Both the position numbers and the translations under genes were made by a program. Source: Saccopteryx bilineata (taxonomy: Eukaryota > Chordata > Mammalia > Chiroptera > Emballonuridae). From it: DNA of 64,000 bases. The DNA lies in contig NC_089492.1 in NCBI RefSeq assembly GCF_036850765.1, positions 182,978,106-183,042,105 on the forward strand, given 5' to 3'. This document shows positions 20,641-32,453 of this stretch, in pieces; positions within the stretch are counted from its first letter, which is position 1, and each line of letters starts with the position of its first letter. Under the pieces are notes generated by a model. That model was given only the letters and a program-made list of their open reading frames with translations. It made no database searches and was not told the origin of the DNA.

Positions 20641-22957
20641 AGTGACATTACGGAAATGGCGCCGTGAGCAGCGCGTCCGACAGCTCTCCCCTAAATCACA
20701 ACAAATTTATCAACTAGAAACAGAAAAATTTATCCTCGGAGCATTCCGGAGTTCCACACAAACTGAAAGCGAAAGGACTGTTATCACTTGAAGCTGAGAG
20801 ACGAGGGTGTGGAGGAAGCTACCGCAAGGACGTTCATTCAAGCCGCGAGGAAGTGCGCCTGTGGTGAGTCAGCCCACACTTGGGAGCCGCGAGGCGCCGC
20901 CGCGAGCCGCCGCGAGCAGCCGCGCGAGCACCCGGTCCGGTTGGGCACCGCTAACGTTCCCAGGGGCCCGCACAGAGCGAGTGAGAGTCGCCAGCCACCG
21001 GTGCCTGGAGCACCCCATTCGCGCGTGTGCCTTGGGCATTCCACGCGCCCAGAGCGCCCTACTGGACGGCACACCCAGGGTGCTCCATTATCCTGCGCCT
21101 GGTGCGATCCAGCCGCCAGCGGCAGGGCGAGCGGGAGAGGCTTGGGAGATTCTCTCTGTGGGCGGGGCACCTCACCCAGCCATTCAAGCTAACAATCAAG
21201 CGTTGGGGGAGGGGCGCACGCAGGCAGCCTAAAATACCTTCGGAAGCACAGCTGCGACCCAATCACTGAAATTAGCTTAACCCATGAAATCTGCGCACCC
21301 TCGGTTCTAATTGATAAGATCTCTCTCAGTTCAGCGATCCAAGACAAGAGGCGTGATATTTTTTAGTGCCTCTCGCTAAAGGGGCGGGGCAACTTCTGAT
21401 TGATAGAGCCTCCATATTCAGGGATAAACGCTAACAAGAAGGACTTGGCAGATAATAAGATCTATACTACACTAGTCGCAAGCAGAGACTAGTGCCTCTT
21501 CTTCCCTGCAAAAACAGGCAACAAAGTGTGGAAAGCCTGGGTTGAGAGGTCCAACTAAATGATAGGGGCTGAACAGTCACCTTGACAACAATTGACTCCC
21601 ACCCCCGCCTGATTAAACTGGAGGCCCTGACTCTCAGAGCCTTTCCCAAAGCCTTGCACTGAGTGGGGATAGAGGGATTTCCCAGCTCTTTGAGCCTTTT
21701 ACTCCCCAGGCAGAAGCAGTTGCAGCCTTATAGCTGGATCACCAGGCTGCTAATTCAGAAAGGGGGGACTAGGAGAGAGAATCCAGGAAAGCAAACTCTC
21801 TCATCGTTGGACCCTGCAAACGCCAACAAGCCTTGACTACCAACAAGACTAAAGCCAATTATATGACATTGCCATAGAATCCCATCAACTGCAATCCCTA
21901 CCTAAGTGTGACACAGGGGCAGAGCCTGGGGTACAGAGTCACCGACCAGGAAGAGGGAGAGAAAAGAAAAAGGAAGAAGTTAACCTCTCAAAATCAAGAA
22001 AAATCCACAGACTTTACAACTTGATCCACTAATTTTTTTGTTGTTGTTGTTTGTTTCTTCTATCTTATTGCCTTTATTTCCTCCACCTTGGTCCTTCTAT
22101 TCTCTGCCCATCTTATGCTTCCCCTTTCTTGAACTACACTACTCATGAGTGTTGCATTTTATTTCTCTTCTTCATCCTCACCCTCCTTTAAGGTTATACT
22201 CCAAAACACTTAACTCTCACTCTCCCCTCTTTTGTTTTTTTTTTTGTCTTGCTTTATTTTGTTTTTTTCTCTTCCTATTTTATTTCTTCCTTCGTTTTTC
22301 TCTTTTTCTTATTTTTTCCTTTCTATTCGTTTTTTCTTTTCTCATTTTACTTTTCTCCCATATAATCCTCAATCACGAACAAATTAGTTAATTTGGGACT
22401 CAAGGCTTTTTTTTGGCTTTATTTCTCTTTTTTGCTTTTGTTTTTATTTTTTTTTCTTGTTTGTTTATTTTTGTGGCATTTTGGGTCCTCCCAACCCAAG
22501 GTCTCCATTGTATTTAATCTTCGCTCCACTTAATACAACAGATTTTTACTTATTATTTTTATTTTTTTTCTTCTTTATTATTCTTTTTTGTTCCTTTTTT
22601 CTGGTTCCCTCTTATCCCTCTCATTATTTCTCTTAGTTGACCATCACTTACAAGCAAATCATCTTATGCTTGTCTAAGATTTTCTTCCTTTTTTTTTTTT
22701 TTTTTTTTTTGCATTTAGTAGGTCCCTACTCCCTTTTTTTGCCCCTTGAACTCTTCACCCCAAATCAGGCCCTCCATTATAGGCATGATATTTCCCTGAG
22801 GAGGGGAGAGGAGGGAAAGAGAAGAAAGAAAAAAAGGGGGAAATAATAAATTATTACTGTTTTTTTTTGTGGGGTGTTTTACCTTTTTTTTTTTCTTTTT
22901 TTTTTCTTTTTACTCATTATTAATTCTAATTAGTGCTATCAACAAGACCACCCTCAG
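20641..22957 (+). promoter_or_regulatory. L1 5'UTR with CpG-rich centre and T-rich 3' half
   Basis: The first ~100 bp includes GGAAATGGCGCCGTGAGC, whose ATGGC core could bind YY1 as in other mammalian L1 promoters. The section at 20820-21200 is GC- and CpG-rich. From about 22020 to 22930 it becomes extremely T-rich on the plus strand. The central part has no match to the 5'UTR of the second L1 at 51.3 kb, although both ends do. Confidence 0.8.
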
Positions 22958-23953
22958 ATGCCGATAAGAAAGAGGAAATCGAATATTATGGATACAAAAG
23001 AAAGAGAGGTAACACAAATAGATGTGGAAAAATCTATGGAGAAAAGACTTAACATATTGGAAGCCTTGGAGCTAAATGACAGAGAATTTAAAATAGAAAT
23101 CTTAAAAATACTCAGAGATATACAAGAAAACACAGAAAGGCAATATAGGGAGATCAGAAAACAACTCAATGAACACAAAGAATATATTACCAAGGAAATT
23201 GAAACTATAAAAACAAATCAAACAGAAATGAAAAACTCAATTCACGAGCTGAAAAACGAGGTAACAAGCTTAGCTGACAGAACAGCCCAGATTGAAGATA
23301 GGATTAGTGAAATAGAAGACAAACAACTTGAGGCACAACAGAGAGAAGAAGAAAGAGACTCAAAAATAATAAAAAACGAGAAAGCCCTACAGGAATTGTC
23401 TGACTCCATCAAAAAGAATAACATAAGAATAATAGGTATATCAGAGGGAGAAGAGAAAGAAAATGGAATGGAGAATATATTCAAACAAATAATAGACGAG
23501 ACCTTCCCAAGCCTGTGGAAGGAACTAAAGCCTCAAATTCAAGAAGCAAACAGAACACCGAGTTTTCTTAACCCCAACAAACCCACTCCAAGGCATATCA
23601 TAATAAAGATGACACAAACCAATGACAAAGAAAAAATTCTCAAGGCAGCCAGGGAAAAGAAGAGTACAACATATAAAGGAAGGCCTATTAGATTATCATC
23701 AGATTTCTCAGCAGAAACTCTACAAGCTAGAAGAGAGTGGACCCCAATATTTAAAGCCCTGAAAGAGAGGAACTTTCAGCCAAGAATACTATAGCCATCA
23801 AAGCTATCCTTCAAGTATGAAGGAGATATAAAAACATTCACAAATACAGAAAAGATGAGAGAATTTATCAACAGAAAGCCCCCACTCCAGGAAATACTAA
23901 AGGGGGTTTTCCAACCAGATTCAAAGAACAAAAGAAAACAACACCACAAGTAA
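22958..23953 (+). pseudogene. ORF1: L1 ORF1 (RNA-binding chaperone) with premature stop
   Basis: Starts MPIRKRKSNIMDTKER at 22958. Residues about 20-150 are a charged heptad-rich coiled coil for trimer formation (NEHKEYITKEIETIKTNQTE). The RRM-like domain follows with NNIRIIGISEGEEKENGMEN. The C-terminal domain shows TPRHIIIKMTQTNDKEKILK and ARREWTPIFKALKERNFQPR. A TAG at 23792-23794 replaces the codon after RIL. In the same frame the sequence stays open to the expected terminator at 23951-23953, so about 52 residues of the C-terminal domain are lost. ORF1 protein normally coats L1 RNA in cytoplasmic particles; this copy would lack the end of its nucleic-acid-binding domain. Confidence 0.93.
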
Positions 23954-24278
23954 CAGCTCCACCAAGAACACAATAAAACCAAACTTAAACTGTGACAACA
24001 AAGGAAAAAAGGGGGGGAGAGGATGGAGATTAACAGTAGCAAAGGATGATGAAGTGCAGAAATACTTATAAGATAGGGTACTACAATGAATATGGTAGGT
24101 ACCCTTTTCATTACTTAATGGTAACCACCCTTGAAAAAAACACCACAAAAACACTTGACTTAAAAAAGGTAGCAACAGAGGAAAGAAGTATGGAACACAA
24201 ACAAACAAAAACAAATGATAGAAAAACAAAAGAGAAGAATCAAACTAGATACAAAACTAACAGAAAGCAATTTATAAA

Positions 24279-27200
24279 ATGGCAGTAGGGAACCCACAAG
24301 TGTCAATAATTACACTAAATGTAAATGGATTAAACTTACCCATAAAAAGACACAGAGTAGCAGAATGGATTAAAAAAGAAAATCCAACTATATGCTGCCT
24401 ACAAGAAACACATCTAAGCAACAAGGATAAAAACAAATTCAAAGTGAAAGGCTAGAAAACAATACTCCAAGCAAACAACACCCAAAAAAAGGCAGGTGTA
24501 GCAATTCTCATATCTAATAATGCTGACTACAAGACAGAAAAAGTACTCAGAGACAAAAATGGTCATTTCATAATGATTAAGGGGAAGTTGAATCAAGAAG
24601 ACATAACAATCCTTAATATATATGCACCAAACCAAGGAGCACCAAAATATATAAGACAGCTACTTATTGACCTTAAAACAAAAACTAACAAAAATACAAT
24701 CATACTTGGAGACCTCAATACACCGCTGACGGCTCTAGATCGGTCATCCAAACAGAGAATCAACAAAGACATAGTGGCCTTAAACAAAATACTAGAACAC
24801 CTGGATATGATAGACATCTACAGGACACTTCATCCCAAAGCGACAGAGTATACATTTTTCTCTAGTGTACATGGAACATTCTCAAGAATAGAACATATGT
24901 TGGGCCACAAAGACAATATCAGCAAATTTAGAAAAATTGAAATTGTACAAACATATTTTCTCATCATAAAGCCTTGAAACTAGAATTCAACTGCAAAAAA
25001 GAGGGGGGGAAACCCACAAAAATGTGGAAACTAAACAACATACTTCTAAAAAATGAATGGGTCAAAGAAGAAATAAGCGCAGAGATCAAAAAATATATAC
25101 AGGCAAATGAAAATGAAAATATGACATATCAGAATCTCTGGGATGCAGCAAAAGCAGTAATAAGAGGAAAGCTCATATCACATCAGGCTTATATGAACAA
25201 ACAAGAGAGAGCCCAAGTAAACCACTTAACTTCACACCTTAAGGAACTAGAAAAAGAAGAACAAAGACAACCCAAAACCAGCCGAAGAAAGGAGATAATA
25301 AAAATCAGAGCAGAAATAAATGAAATAGAGAACAGAAAAACTATAGAAAAAATCAATAAAAGAAGGAGCTGGTTCTTTGAAAAGATCAACAAAATTGACA
25401 AACTCTTGGCAAGACTCACCAAGGAACAAAGGCACAGGACTCAAATAAATAAAATCCAAAATGAAAGAGGAGAGATCACCACAGACATCATAGATATACA
25501 AAGAATTATTGTAGAATACTATGAAAAAGTATATGCCACCAAATACAACAATCTAGAAGAAATGGATAAATTCCTAGAACAATGCAACCTTCCTAGACTG
25601 AGTCATGAAGAAGCAGAAAGCCTAAACAGACCAATCAGCAGGGAGGAAATAGAAAAAACTATTAAAAACCTCCCCAAAAATAAAAGTCCAGGCCCAGACG
25701 GTTATACTAGTGAATTCTATCAAACATTCAAAGAAGACTTGGTTCCTATTCTACTCAAAGTCTTCCAAAAAATTGAAGAAGAAGCAATACTTCCAAACAC
25801 ATTTTATGAGGCCAACATAACCCTCATACCAAAACCTGGCAAGGATGGCACAAAGAAAGAAAACTACAGACCAATATCTCTAATGAATACAGATGCTAAA
25901 ATACTAAACAAAATACTGGCAAACCAAATACAACAACATATTAAAAAAATAATACATCATGATCAAGTGGGATTCATCCCAGAATCTCAAGGATGGTTCA
26001 ACATACGCAAAACGGTTAACGTAATACACCATATCAACAAAACAAAGAACAAAAACCACATGATCTTATCAATAGATGCAGAAAAGGCTTTTGATAAAAT
26101 ACAACACAATTTTATGTTTAAGACTCTCAACAAAATGGGTATAGAAGGAAAATATCTCAACATGATAAAGGCCATATATGATAAACCATCAGCCAACATC
26201 CTATTAAACGGCATAAAACTGAGGACTTTCTACCTTAAATCAGGAACAAGACAGGGTTGTCCACTCTCTCCACTCTTATTTAACATGGTGCTAGAAGTTC
26301 TGGCCAGAGCAATCAGACAAGACAAAGAAATAAAAGGCATCCATATCGGAAAAGAAGAAGTAAAGGTATCACTTTTCGCTGATGATATGATCCTATACAT
26401 CGAAAACCCGAAGGATTCCACAAAAAGATTATTAGAAACAATAAACCAATACAGTAAGGTCGCAGGATACAAAATTAACATACAAAAGTCCATAGCCTTT
26501 CTATATGCCAACAATGAAATATTAGAAAACGAACTCAAAAAAATAATCCCCTTCACGATTGCAACAAAAAAAATAAAATACCTAGGAATAAACATAACAA
26601 AGAACGTAAAGGACCTATATAATGAAAATTACAAAGCATTGTTAAGGGAAATCGAAAAAGATACAATGAGATGGAAAAATATTCCTTGTTCTTGGATAGG
26701 AAGAATAAATATAATCAAAATGGCCATATTACCCAAAGCAATATACAAATTTAATGCAATTCCCATCAAAATCCCTATGAGATTTTTTAAAGAAATGGAA
26801 CAAAAAATCATCAGATTTATATGGAACTATAAAAAACCCCGAATAGCCAAAACAATCCTAAGGAAAAAGAATGAAGCTGGGGGCATTACAATACCTGACT
26901 TTAAACTATATTATAGGGCCACGATAATCAAAACAGCATGGTATTGGCAGAAAAATAGACACTCAGACCAATGGAACAGAATAGAAAGCCCAGAAATAAA
27001 ACCACATATATATGGTCAAATAATCTTTGATAAAGGGGCCAACAACACACAATGGAGAAAAGAAAGCCTCTTCAACAAATGGTGTTGGGAAAACTGGAAA
27101 GCCACATGCAAAAGAATGAAACTCGACTACAGCCTGTCCCCGTGTACTAAGATTAATTCAAAATGGATCAAAGACCTAAATATAAGACCTGAAACAATAA

Positions 27201-28105
27201 AGTACATAGAAGAAGACATAGGTACTAAAATCATGGACCTGGGTTTTAAAGAACATTTTATGAACTTGACTCCAATGGCAAGAGAAGTGAAGGCAAAGAT
27301 AAATGAATGGGACTACATCAGAATAAAAAGTTTTTGCTCAGCAAGAGAAACTGATATAAAAATAAACAGACAGCCAACTAAATGGGAAATGATATTTTGA
27401 AACAACAGCTCAGATAAGGGCCTAATATCCAAAATTTACAAAGAACTCATAAAACTCAACAACAAACAAACAAACAATCCAATTAAAAAATGGGAAGAGG
27501 ACATGAACAGACACTTCTCCCAGGAAGAGATACAAATGGCCAACAGATATATGAAAAGACGCTCAGCTTCATTAGTTATTAGAGAAATACAAATCAAACC
27601 TACAATGAGATACCACCTCACTCCTGTTAGATTAGCTATTATCAACAAGACAGGTAATAGCAAATGTTGGAGAGGCTGTGGAGAAAAAGGAACCCTCATT
27701 CACTGTTGGTGGGACTGTAAAGTAGTACAACCATTATGGAGGAAAGTATGGTGGTTCCTCAAAAAACTGCAAATAGAACTACCTTATGACCCAGCAATCC
27801 CTCTACTGGGTATATACCCCAAAATCTCAGAAACATTGATACGTGAAGACACATGTAGCCCCATGTTCATTGCAGCACTGTTCACAGTGGCCAAGACATG
27901 GAAACAACCAAAAAGCCCTTCAATAGAAGACTGGATAAAGAAGATGTGGCACATATACACTATGGAATACTACTCAGCCATAAGAAATGATGACATCAGA
28001 TCATTTACAGCAAAATGGTGGGATCTTGATAACATTATAAGGAGTGAAATAAGTAAATCAGAAAAAAACAAGAACTACATGATTCCATACATTGGTGTAA
28101 CATAA
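24279..28105 (+). pseudogene. ORF2: L1 ORF2 (endonuclease-reverse transcriptase), disrupted
   Basis: ATG at 24279 opens MAVGNPQVSIITLNVNG, the APE-like endonuclease start. An in-frame TAG at 24453-24455 follows [17 protein letters not shown]. The endonuclease continues to the LGDLNTPL motif, then a one-base deletion near 24945 shifts frame just before the expected SDH catalytic motif. The main open piece, 24974-27400, holds the [30 protein letters not shown] (motif A), [14 protein letters not shown] (motif B) and [11 protein letters not shown] (motif C, catalytic aspartates intact). A TGA at 27398-27400 is in frame with the last part (27503-28105), which keeps the Cys-rich [19 protein letters not shown] region. 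Four RT residue blocks are intact, yet the protein as a whole cannot be made. Confidence 0.95.
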
Positions 28106-28382
28106 AAATGAGACTAAGAGACATGGACAAGAGTGTGGTGGTTACCAAGGGTGGGGGGAGGGAGGACATGGGAGGGAGGGAGGGAGAGAGTTAGGGGGAG
28201 GGGGAGGGGCACAGAGAACTAGATAGAGGGTGGCAGAAGACAATCTGACTTTGGGCGAGGGGTTTGCAACATAATTTAATGACAAAATAACCTAGACATG
28301 TTTTCTTTGAATATATGTATCCTGATTTATTAATGTCATCCCATTACCATTAATAAAAATTTATTATTAAAAAAAAAAAAAA
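28106..28382 (+). other. L1 3'UTR with G-rich tract and A tail
   Basis: The tract at about 28150-28210 consists of repeated G-runs (GGGTGGGGGGAGGGAGG and GGGAGGGAGGGAGGG), able in principle to form G-quadruplexes as in other L1 3'UTRs. It ends with AATAAA-like CATTAATAAAAATTTATTATT and a 15-17 base A tail. Confidence 0.9.
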
Positions 28383-28395
28383 AAGAATTTGGTGG

Positions 28396-28527
28396 CCCTG
28401 CCCAGTTGGCTCAGTGGTAGAGTGTCGGCCTGCAGTGCAGGAATCCAGGGTTCAATTCCCGGCCAGGGTACACAGGAGAAGCGCCCATCTGCTTCTCCAC
28501 CCCTAAAAAAAAAAAAAAGAAAGAAAA
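28396..28527 (+). mobile_element. Short bat SINE inserted at the L1 tail target
   Basis: A 130-bp member of the GCCCTGGCC group: only the tRNA-like head plus CATCTGCTTCTCC, then an A tail. It reused the same target, so AAGAATTTGGTG now occurs three times (20628, 28383 and 28528). Confidence 0.92.
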
Positions 28528-28789
28528 AAGAATTTGGTGTTGTCCCAGAGGACAGCTGTGTTGGCTCCAGCCACCCATAACCATGAACATGAGCGATAGG
28601 AAATGAATGGATTATAATACATGAGTATGTTTTATATTTTTAACGTTATTATTCTTTTTATTAAAGATTTGTCTGCAGCCATCAAAAGAGCCACATTTGG
28701 CTCACAAGCCATAGGTTCCTGACCCCTGATCTAAAGGGTGGCCTCATGGGCTTTCCTTCTGTGCTTGGACCCCATTGAGTGTGTTTCTG

Positions 28790-29112
28790 AGTTCCTTGCT
28801 CCTCTGTTTCCTAACTTGGAACGCTGTCCCCTCCCACTTTACCTCCTTTGTGTCTTTCAGCTACCCACTTAAATGTCATTGATTCAAAGAGAACATTCTG
28901 ATCGCCCAATCTAAAATAACCCCAGTTTCTCATTATCACATTATGCTCTTTTATTGTTTTCAAAATACCATCTTCCAAAATTGTCATTCGTTTACGAGTC
29001 CACCACCCCACCTTCTAGCAAGCGAGCTCCCAGACTGCAGGGATTTGCCTGTCTCTTTCACTAGAACAGCACCTGGTGCAGTGGTGTTCAGTAAATGCCT
29101 AGTGAATGGGCT
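28790..29112 (+). repeat. LINE-2 3' end
   Basis: Segment order fits L2: TTCCTTGCTCCTCTGTTTCC, TTTCAGCTACCCACTTAAATG, CTCCCAGACTGCAGGGATTT, ACAGCACCTGGTGCAGTGG and TCAGTAAATGCCTAGTGAAT. Strongly diverged, non-coding. Confidence 0.7.
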
Positions 29113-30575
29113 TCTTGTGGATGGTGTCCCAGTTTCAGGTTCTAGTTCACAGGAAGTGACTCTAGCTTGTTTTCTGCCTTTGACCACTATAACATAGTCA
29201 TGCCCTTATAATAACCTTTCCTTTTCTTTGACCTCCTTCAAATGCCTTTTTTTCCTAACCAGCAAAGGGTCATCCCAGAACACTCATAGGAATGTAAATC
29301 AACAGAAGTCTGGACAATAGCTAGGGGATATATCAACCCTTAACAAGGGAAAGAACCACAACTTTTTAAAAATTAGAACGGATATATCAAGATTTTATTT
29401 GTTTGCATTGCCTTCCTTTTCTGTGCAATCCCTGGGTTAAGCCAGAGATGTAGAGATGAGGAAGGGGCAGCCTCCATGAGTGGAGGCTGTCTGCAAAGAA
29501 GACATGAGGGTGACACTCGATGGCTGAACAGGTGGTAAGCTCTGTGGCACTCTGCAGTTCATGCTTTGGGCCCTGATGGCCACCGAGAAGGTAATTTCCC
29601 CACTGATTCTGGAGGCAACAAAGGAAAGGAGGTCATTCCAGGTAGAGGAAACAAGAGATGCGAGGTGCTGAGATGCTGAGTTAGCATATCAAGTTCTGAG
29701 GGCTCCATTTGGTGTGTGGCCAGAATTCAGGGTTTTTATTGGATAGTGGCAGGAAATTGTATTGGTACAGTAGCAAGGACCAAATTGTATGAACCAGTGT
29801 AAGGAAAATGCATTTATTTTAAAGCCCAGGATAGTAAACTCTAGCCCTGGAAAGGTGCTTTCCTGATGAGCAAGACCTCACAGAGCCTGACTCTGTTCCC
29901 TCCTAGGTTTTCCCAGCCACTGGCAACTCTCAATGCTAAAGCTTCAGGGGTCCCTTGCAGCTGAGTAGGGGGAACTTCACACATCCTTTCTTGAGTGCTC
30001 TTTGACATTCTCTATGAGACTGCCTTCGAAAGAGCTTAGCAAATATTAAAGCTGAAAAGGATTAATAATAAAGAGTATTGGACGTTAGAGGTCTGCTGGT
30101 CCCAGTCCAGGTTCCCATGGACGGATATCCAGTGTCGCCAAGACCAGTGCCATTGTCAACCTCATCAATGACAGCAGCTTTCTGGAGAAAGGCAGTGAGC
30201 CAGGAATCCTCCAAAGCTGCCTGTGTGTAGGCTTATTGAGATCATGGAATCACAAGGGGCTTTAGTTAACTCATTTAACAGGAAAGACATTCATTAGAAC
30301 CATTTGATTTTAATGAAAACAAAACCTGTAGGCTAGGAGGGTACTCTGTCCTTTCAGAAATTCACATTAGGCAAAAGCCTGGGTGAACCTTTCCCTCTGC
30401 GTTCTGGCCATTTGCCACTTTCTAACAACTCTACTTTTCTATTTAAATTTTAAACCCATCCTCCTGCTCACATAACCCTCCTAAGGATTACTATATTTTA
30501 TCTGATAAAATAGCTTTACTATATTTTATCTGATATAACAGCTTTTTTAACTGGTCATGTGGTCTCCCCCTACCT
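29113..30575. other. Unassigned DNA, possibly with old interspersed relics
   Basis: No gene is evident. The part around 29580-29830 (ATTCCAGGTAGAGGAAACAA and similar) looks like a medium-reiterated ancient repeat I cannot name. A 29-bp motif containing CTATATTTTATCTGATA is tandemly repeated at about 30487-30540. Confidence 0.35.
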
Positions 30576-30579
30576 TTGT

Positions 30580-31020
30580 AGTCATCTCACTCATTGTTGC
30601 TGACCCCATCTTGCTAAAACATAGCTTTGCACATGCCATGCCCTGCTCCTGAGCATTCTGTAACTCCTTATTGCCTCTGGAATGACAACCTTTCCCAAAT
30701 CTTCTGCTCTCTACGATTTGGCACTAACTCACTGTTCCCACTGTAATGCCTACTACATTGTCTTCATGCTACAGCTAGACTAAAACATAGTGTCCTTCTA
30801 TAGTGCTGGGTTTGTTCTGCTTGCAATGCCTTTTTCTCTAATGTTCAGATAGTACCTCATGTTCAAATTTTACCTCCCCCTTCACCACTCACTCCAAACA
30901 CCCATACTTCCATGAAAAGATCTCTCATCCTGTTGGTGAGATTGAATCTCTCCCACCTGGTCTCTCCCACAACACGTGACCTTGTATCTCTCTTGTAGAA
31001 TTTACTACCTTACATTTTGT
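30580..31020 (+). repeat. LINE-2 3' region
   Basis: Contains ATTGCCTCTGGAATGACAAC, TTTGTTCTGCTTGCAATGCC, AAATTTTACCTCCCCCTTCA and AATTTACTACCTTACATTTTG in the order of L2 3' sequence. Diverged and non-coding. Confidence 0.65.
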
Positions 31021-31810
31021 GCTGATTGGTATTGCACATGTCAGGAATAAAAACTCCTAATCCAAAAGTTTGAGATCCTATATTTGAATTCCACATCATT
31101 CCTAGCATGGCATCTTTCCTCCTAACACGGTGCTTTCCCCTCCATTGGCATTTCTTTTGTTGAATTAATTCATTAAGTATTTTGTTCCACATAGAACTTG
31201 CAGCCCTGCTGTAACTTCCATCAAAGTCATTACTGTAGCATTTTGTTTAGCTGGCAAATGAGAGTGCACATCAAAGATTTGTTTTGTCTTTCTGTTTTGG
31301 TCGTTGGTCATTTGGGGTATTACATGAAGGCAAGCTGAAGAGGTGCCAGTTTGTAAATTGTGGCCTGGAAAGTAACTCATCCCTTTGCTCTTAGTGGTAC
31401 AAAAGCACCACTCTGAAGTTGCAATCTGAGCTCCCTTTCTTGTGTCCCTGATTGCTTATTGGGGCTTCTTTTGTTGGAGGATTTTCCAGCTTGGGACTTT
31501 CGCCCTGTTTAACAGCCTGAAAACCCCACCACTACAGACATGTTTGTTTCATCAGCTTTTACTCCAAAAGGGTTTAACAGGATCAATTTTCTTAAGCAAA
31601 CTTTTATTTTGGTTTTATTTTCTATTTGGGGATTTTATTTGTAACACTGTAGTGTGTGCACAAAATAAGATGATTAAAGTGGATGAAATGCAAGAGAGAA
31701 GAAAGATAGTTCAGTCTCGGGGGCATGGGGACAAACTAATGGCATACATCCCAGATTGTCTTGAGTGTTTACATGTTTATAACAGCAAAATGTTAAGCTG
31801 TTAAAGTACC
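31021..31810. other. Unassigned DNA
   Basis: No recognised repeat or gene. The 120-codon plus frame at 31442-31804 lacks any recognisable domain and lies in AT-rich sequence, so I do not call it a gene. Confidence 0.35.
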
Positions 31811-31812
31811 TG

Positions 31813-32357
31813 TGTCTTAGTCCATTTGGGTTGCTATAATATATATATATTATATATATTAACATATTATATATATATTATATATATATTATATATGTTA
31901 TATATATTATATATATAACATATTATATATATATTATATATACAACATATTATATTATATATTAACATATATATATGTTATATATATTAATATATATTAT
32001 ATATATATTAAATATTATTATATATATGCGTACCAGGTACTGGGTGGCTTAAACAATAAGCATTGATTTCTCATAGCTCTGGGGGTGGGAAGTTCAAGAT
32101 AAAGGTGCTGTAGATCCATATAGTCAAGGGCCCAGTTCCCTGTTCATAGTTCATCTTTTTCTATAACCGCACATGGCAGAAGGGGAAGTGATCCCTTTGG
32201 GGTCTCTTTTATAAGGGCATTATTCCCACTTATCAGAGTTTCACCCTCCTGACCTCAGTACCTCCCCAAAGCCCCTTCTCCTAATACCATCACACTGAGC
32301 TTTCAATTTCAATACAGGAATTTTGGGAGGACTACAAACACTCAGATTGTAGCAACA
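31813..32357 (-). repeat. MLT1-type LTR interrupted by an AT tract
   Basis: Minus-strand MaLR LTR. The plus strand shows TTAGTCCATTTGGGTTGCTA at one end, GGTACTGGGTGGCTTAAACA, ATGGCAGAAGGGGAAGTGA, CTAATACCATCACACTGAGC and a GATTGTAGCAACA terminus. A ~190-bp TA microsatellite replaces or expands the position just inside the end. Confidence 0.85.
31838..32028. repeat. (TA)n-rich low-complexity tract
   Basis: About 190 bp made almost only of TA and TATATT units with interspersed TTAACATATTA motifs. It contains many perfect short palindromes and is prone to slippage and cruciform extrusion. Confidence 0.97.
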
Positions 32358-32453
32358 TATATCAGGTAGGATGCTTTCAACTGCAAGAAAGGAAATAACT
32401 GACTAAAAGTATTCCAAATAATAAGGGTTTATTTCACAAAACAAGACATTCTG

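Larger units (their letters stand above)
20641..28382 (+). mobile_element. Near full-length LINE-1, inactive
   Basis: A 7.7-kb L1 with 5'UTR, ORF1, ORF2, 3'UTR and A tail. It is flanked by 13-bp duplications AAGAATTTGGTGG at 20628-20640 and 28383-28395 that lie inside the hAT. ORF1 has one nonsense codon; ORF2 has nonsense codons at 24453 and 27398 and a one-base deletion near 24945. Few lesions are present over 5 kb of coding sequence, so it is relatively young but incapable of autonomous retrotransposition. Confidence 0.95.
18366..28728 (-). mobile_element. hAT DNA transposon split by an L1 and a SINE
   Basis: The left end CAGGGGTCGGGAACCTTTTT (18366) and the reversed right end CAGGGGTCAGGAACCTATGG (28728) are hAT terminal inverted repeats. 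They are flanked by 8-bp duplications ACCTAAAG (18358-18365) and ATCTAAAG (28729-28736), with one mismatch. Without the L1 and SINE the element is about 2.45 kb, and it encodes a decayed transposase on the minus strand. The insertion layers show that the hAT jumped first, then the L1, then the SINE. Confidence 0.92.

Noticed and set aside
31442..31804. 120-codon plus-strand frame as a gene
   Set aside because: No domain, no promoter or splice context, and hydrophobic low-information sequence typical of AT-rich random frames.
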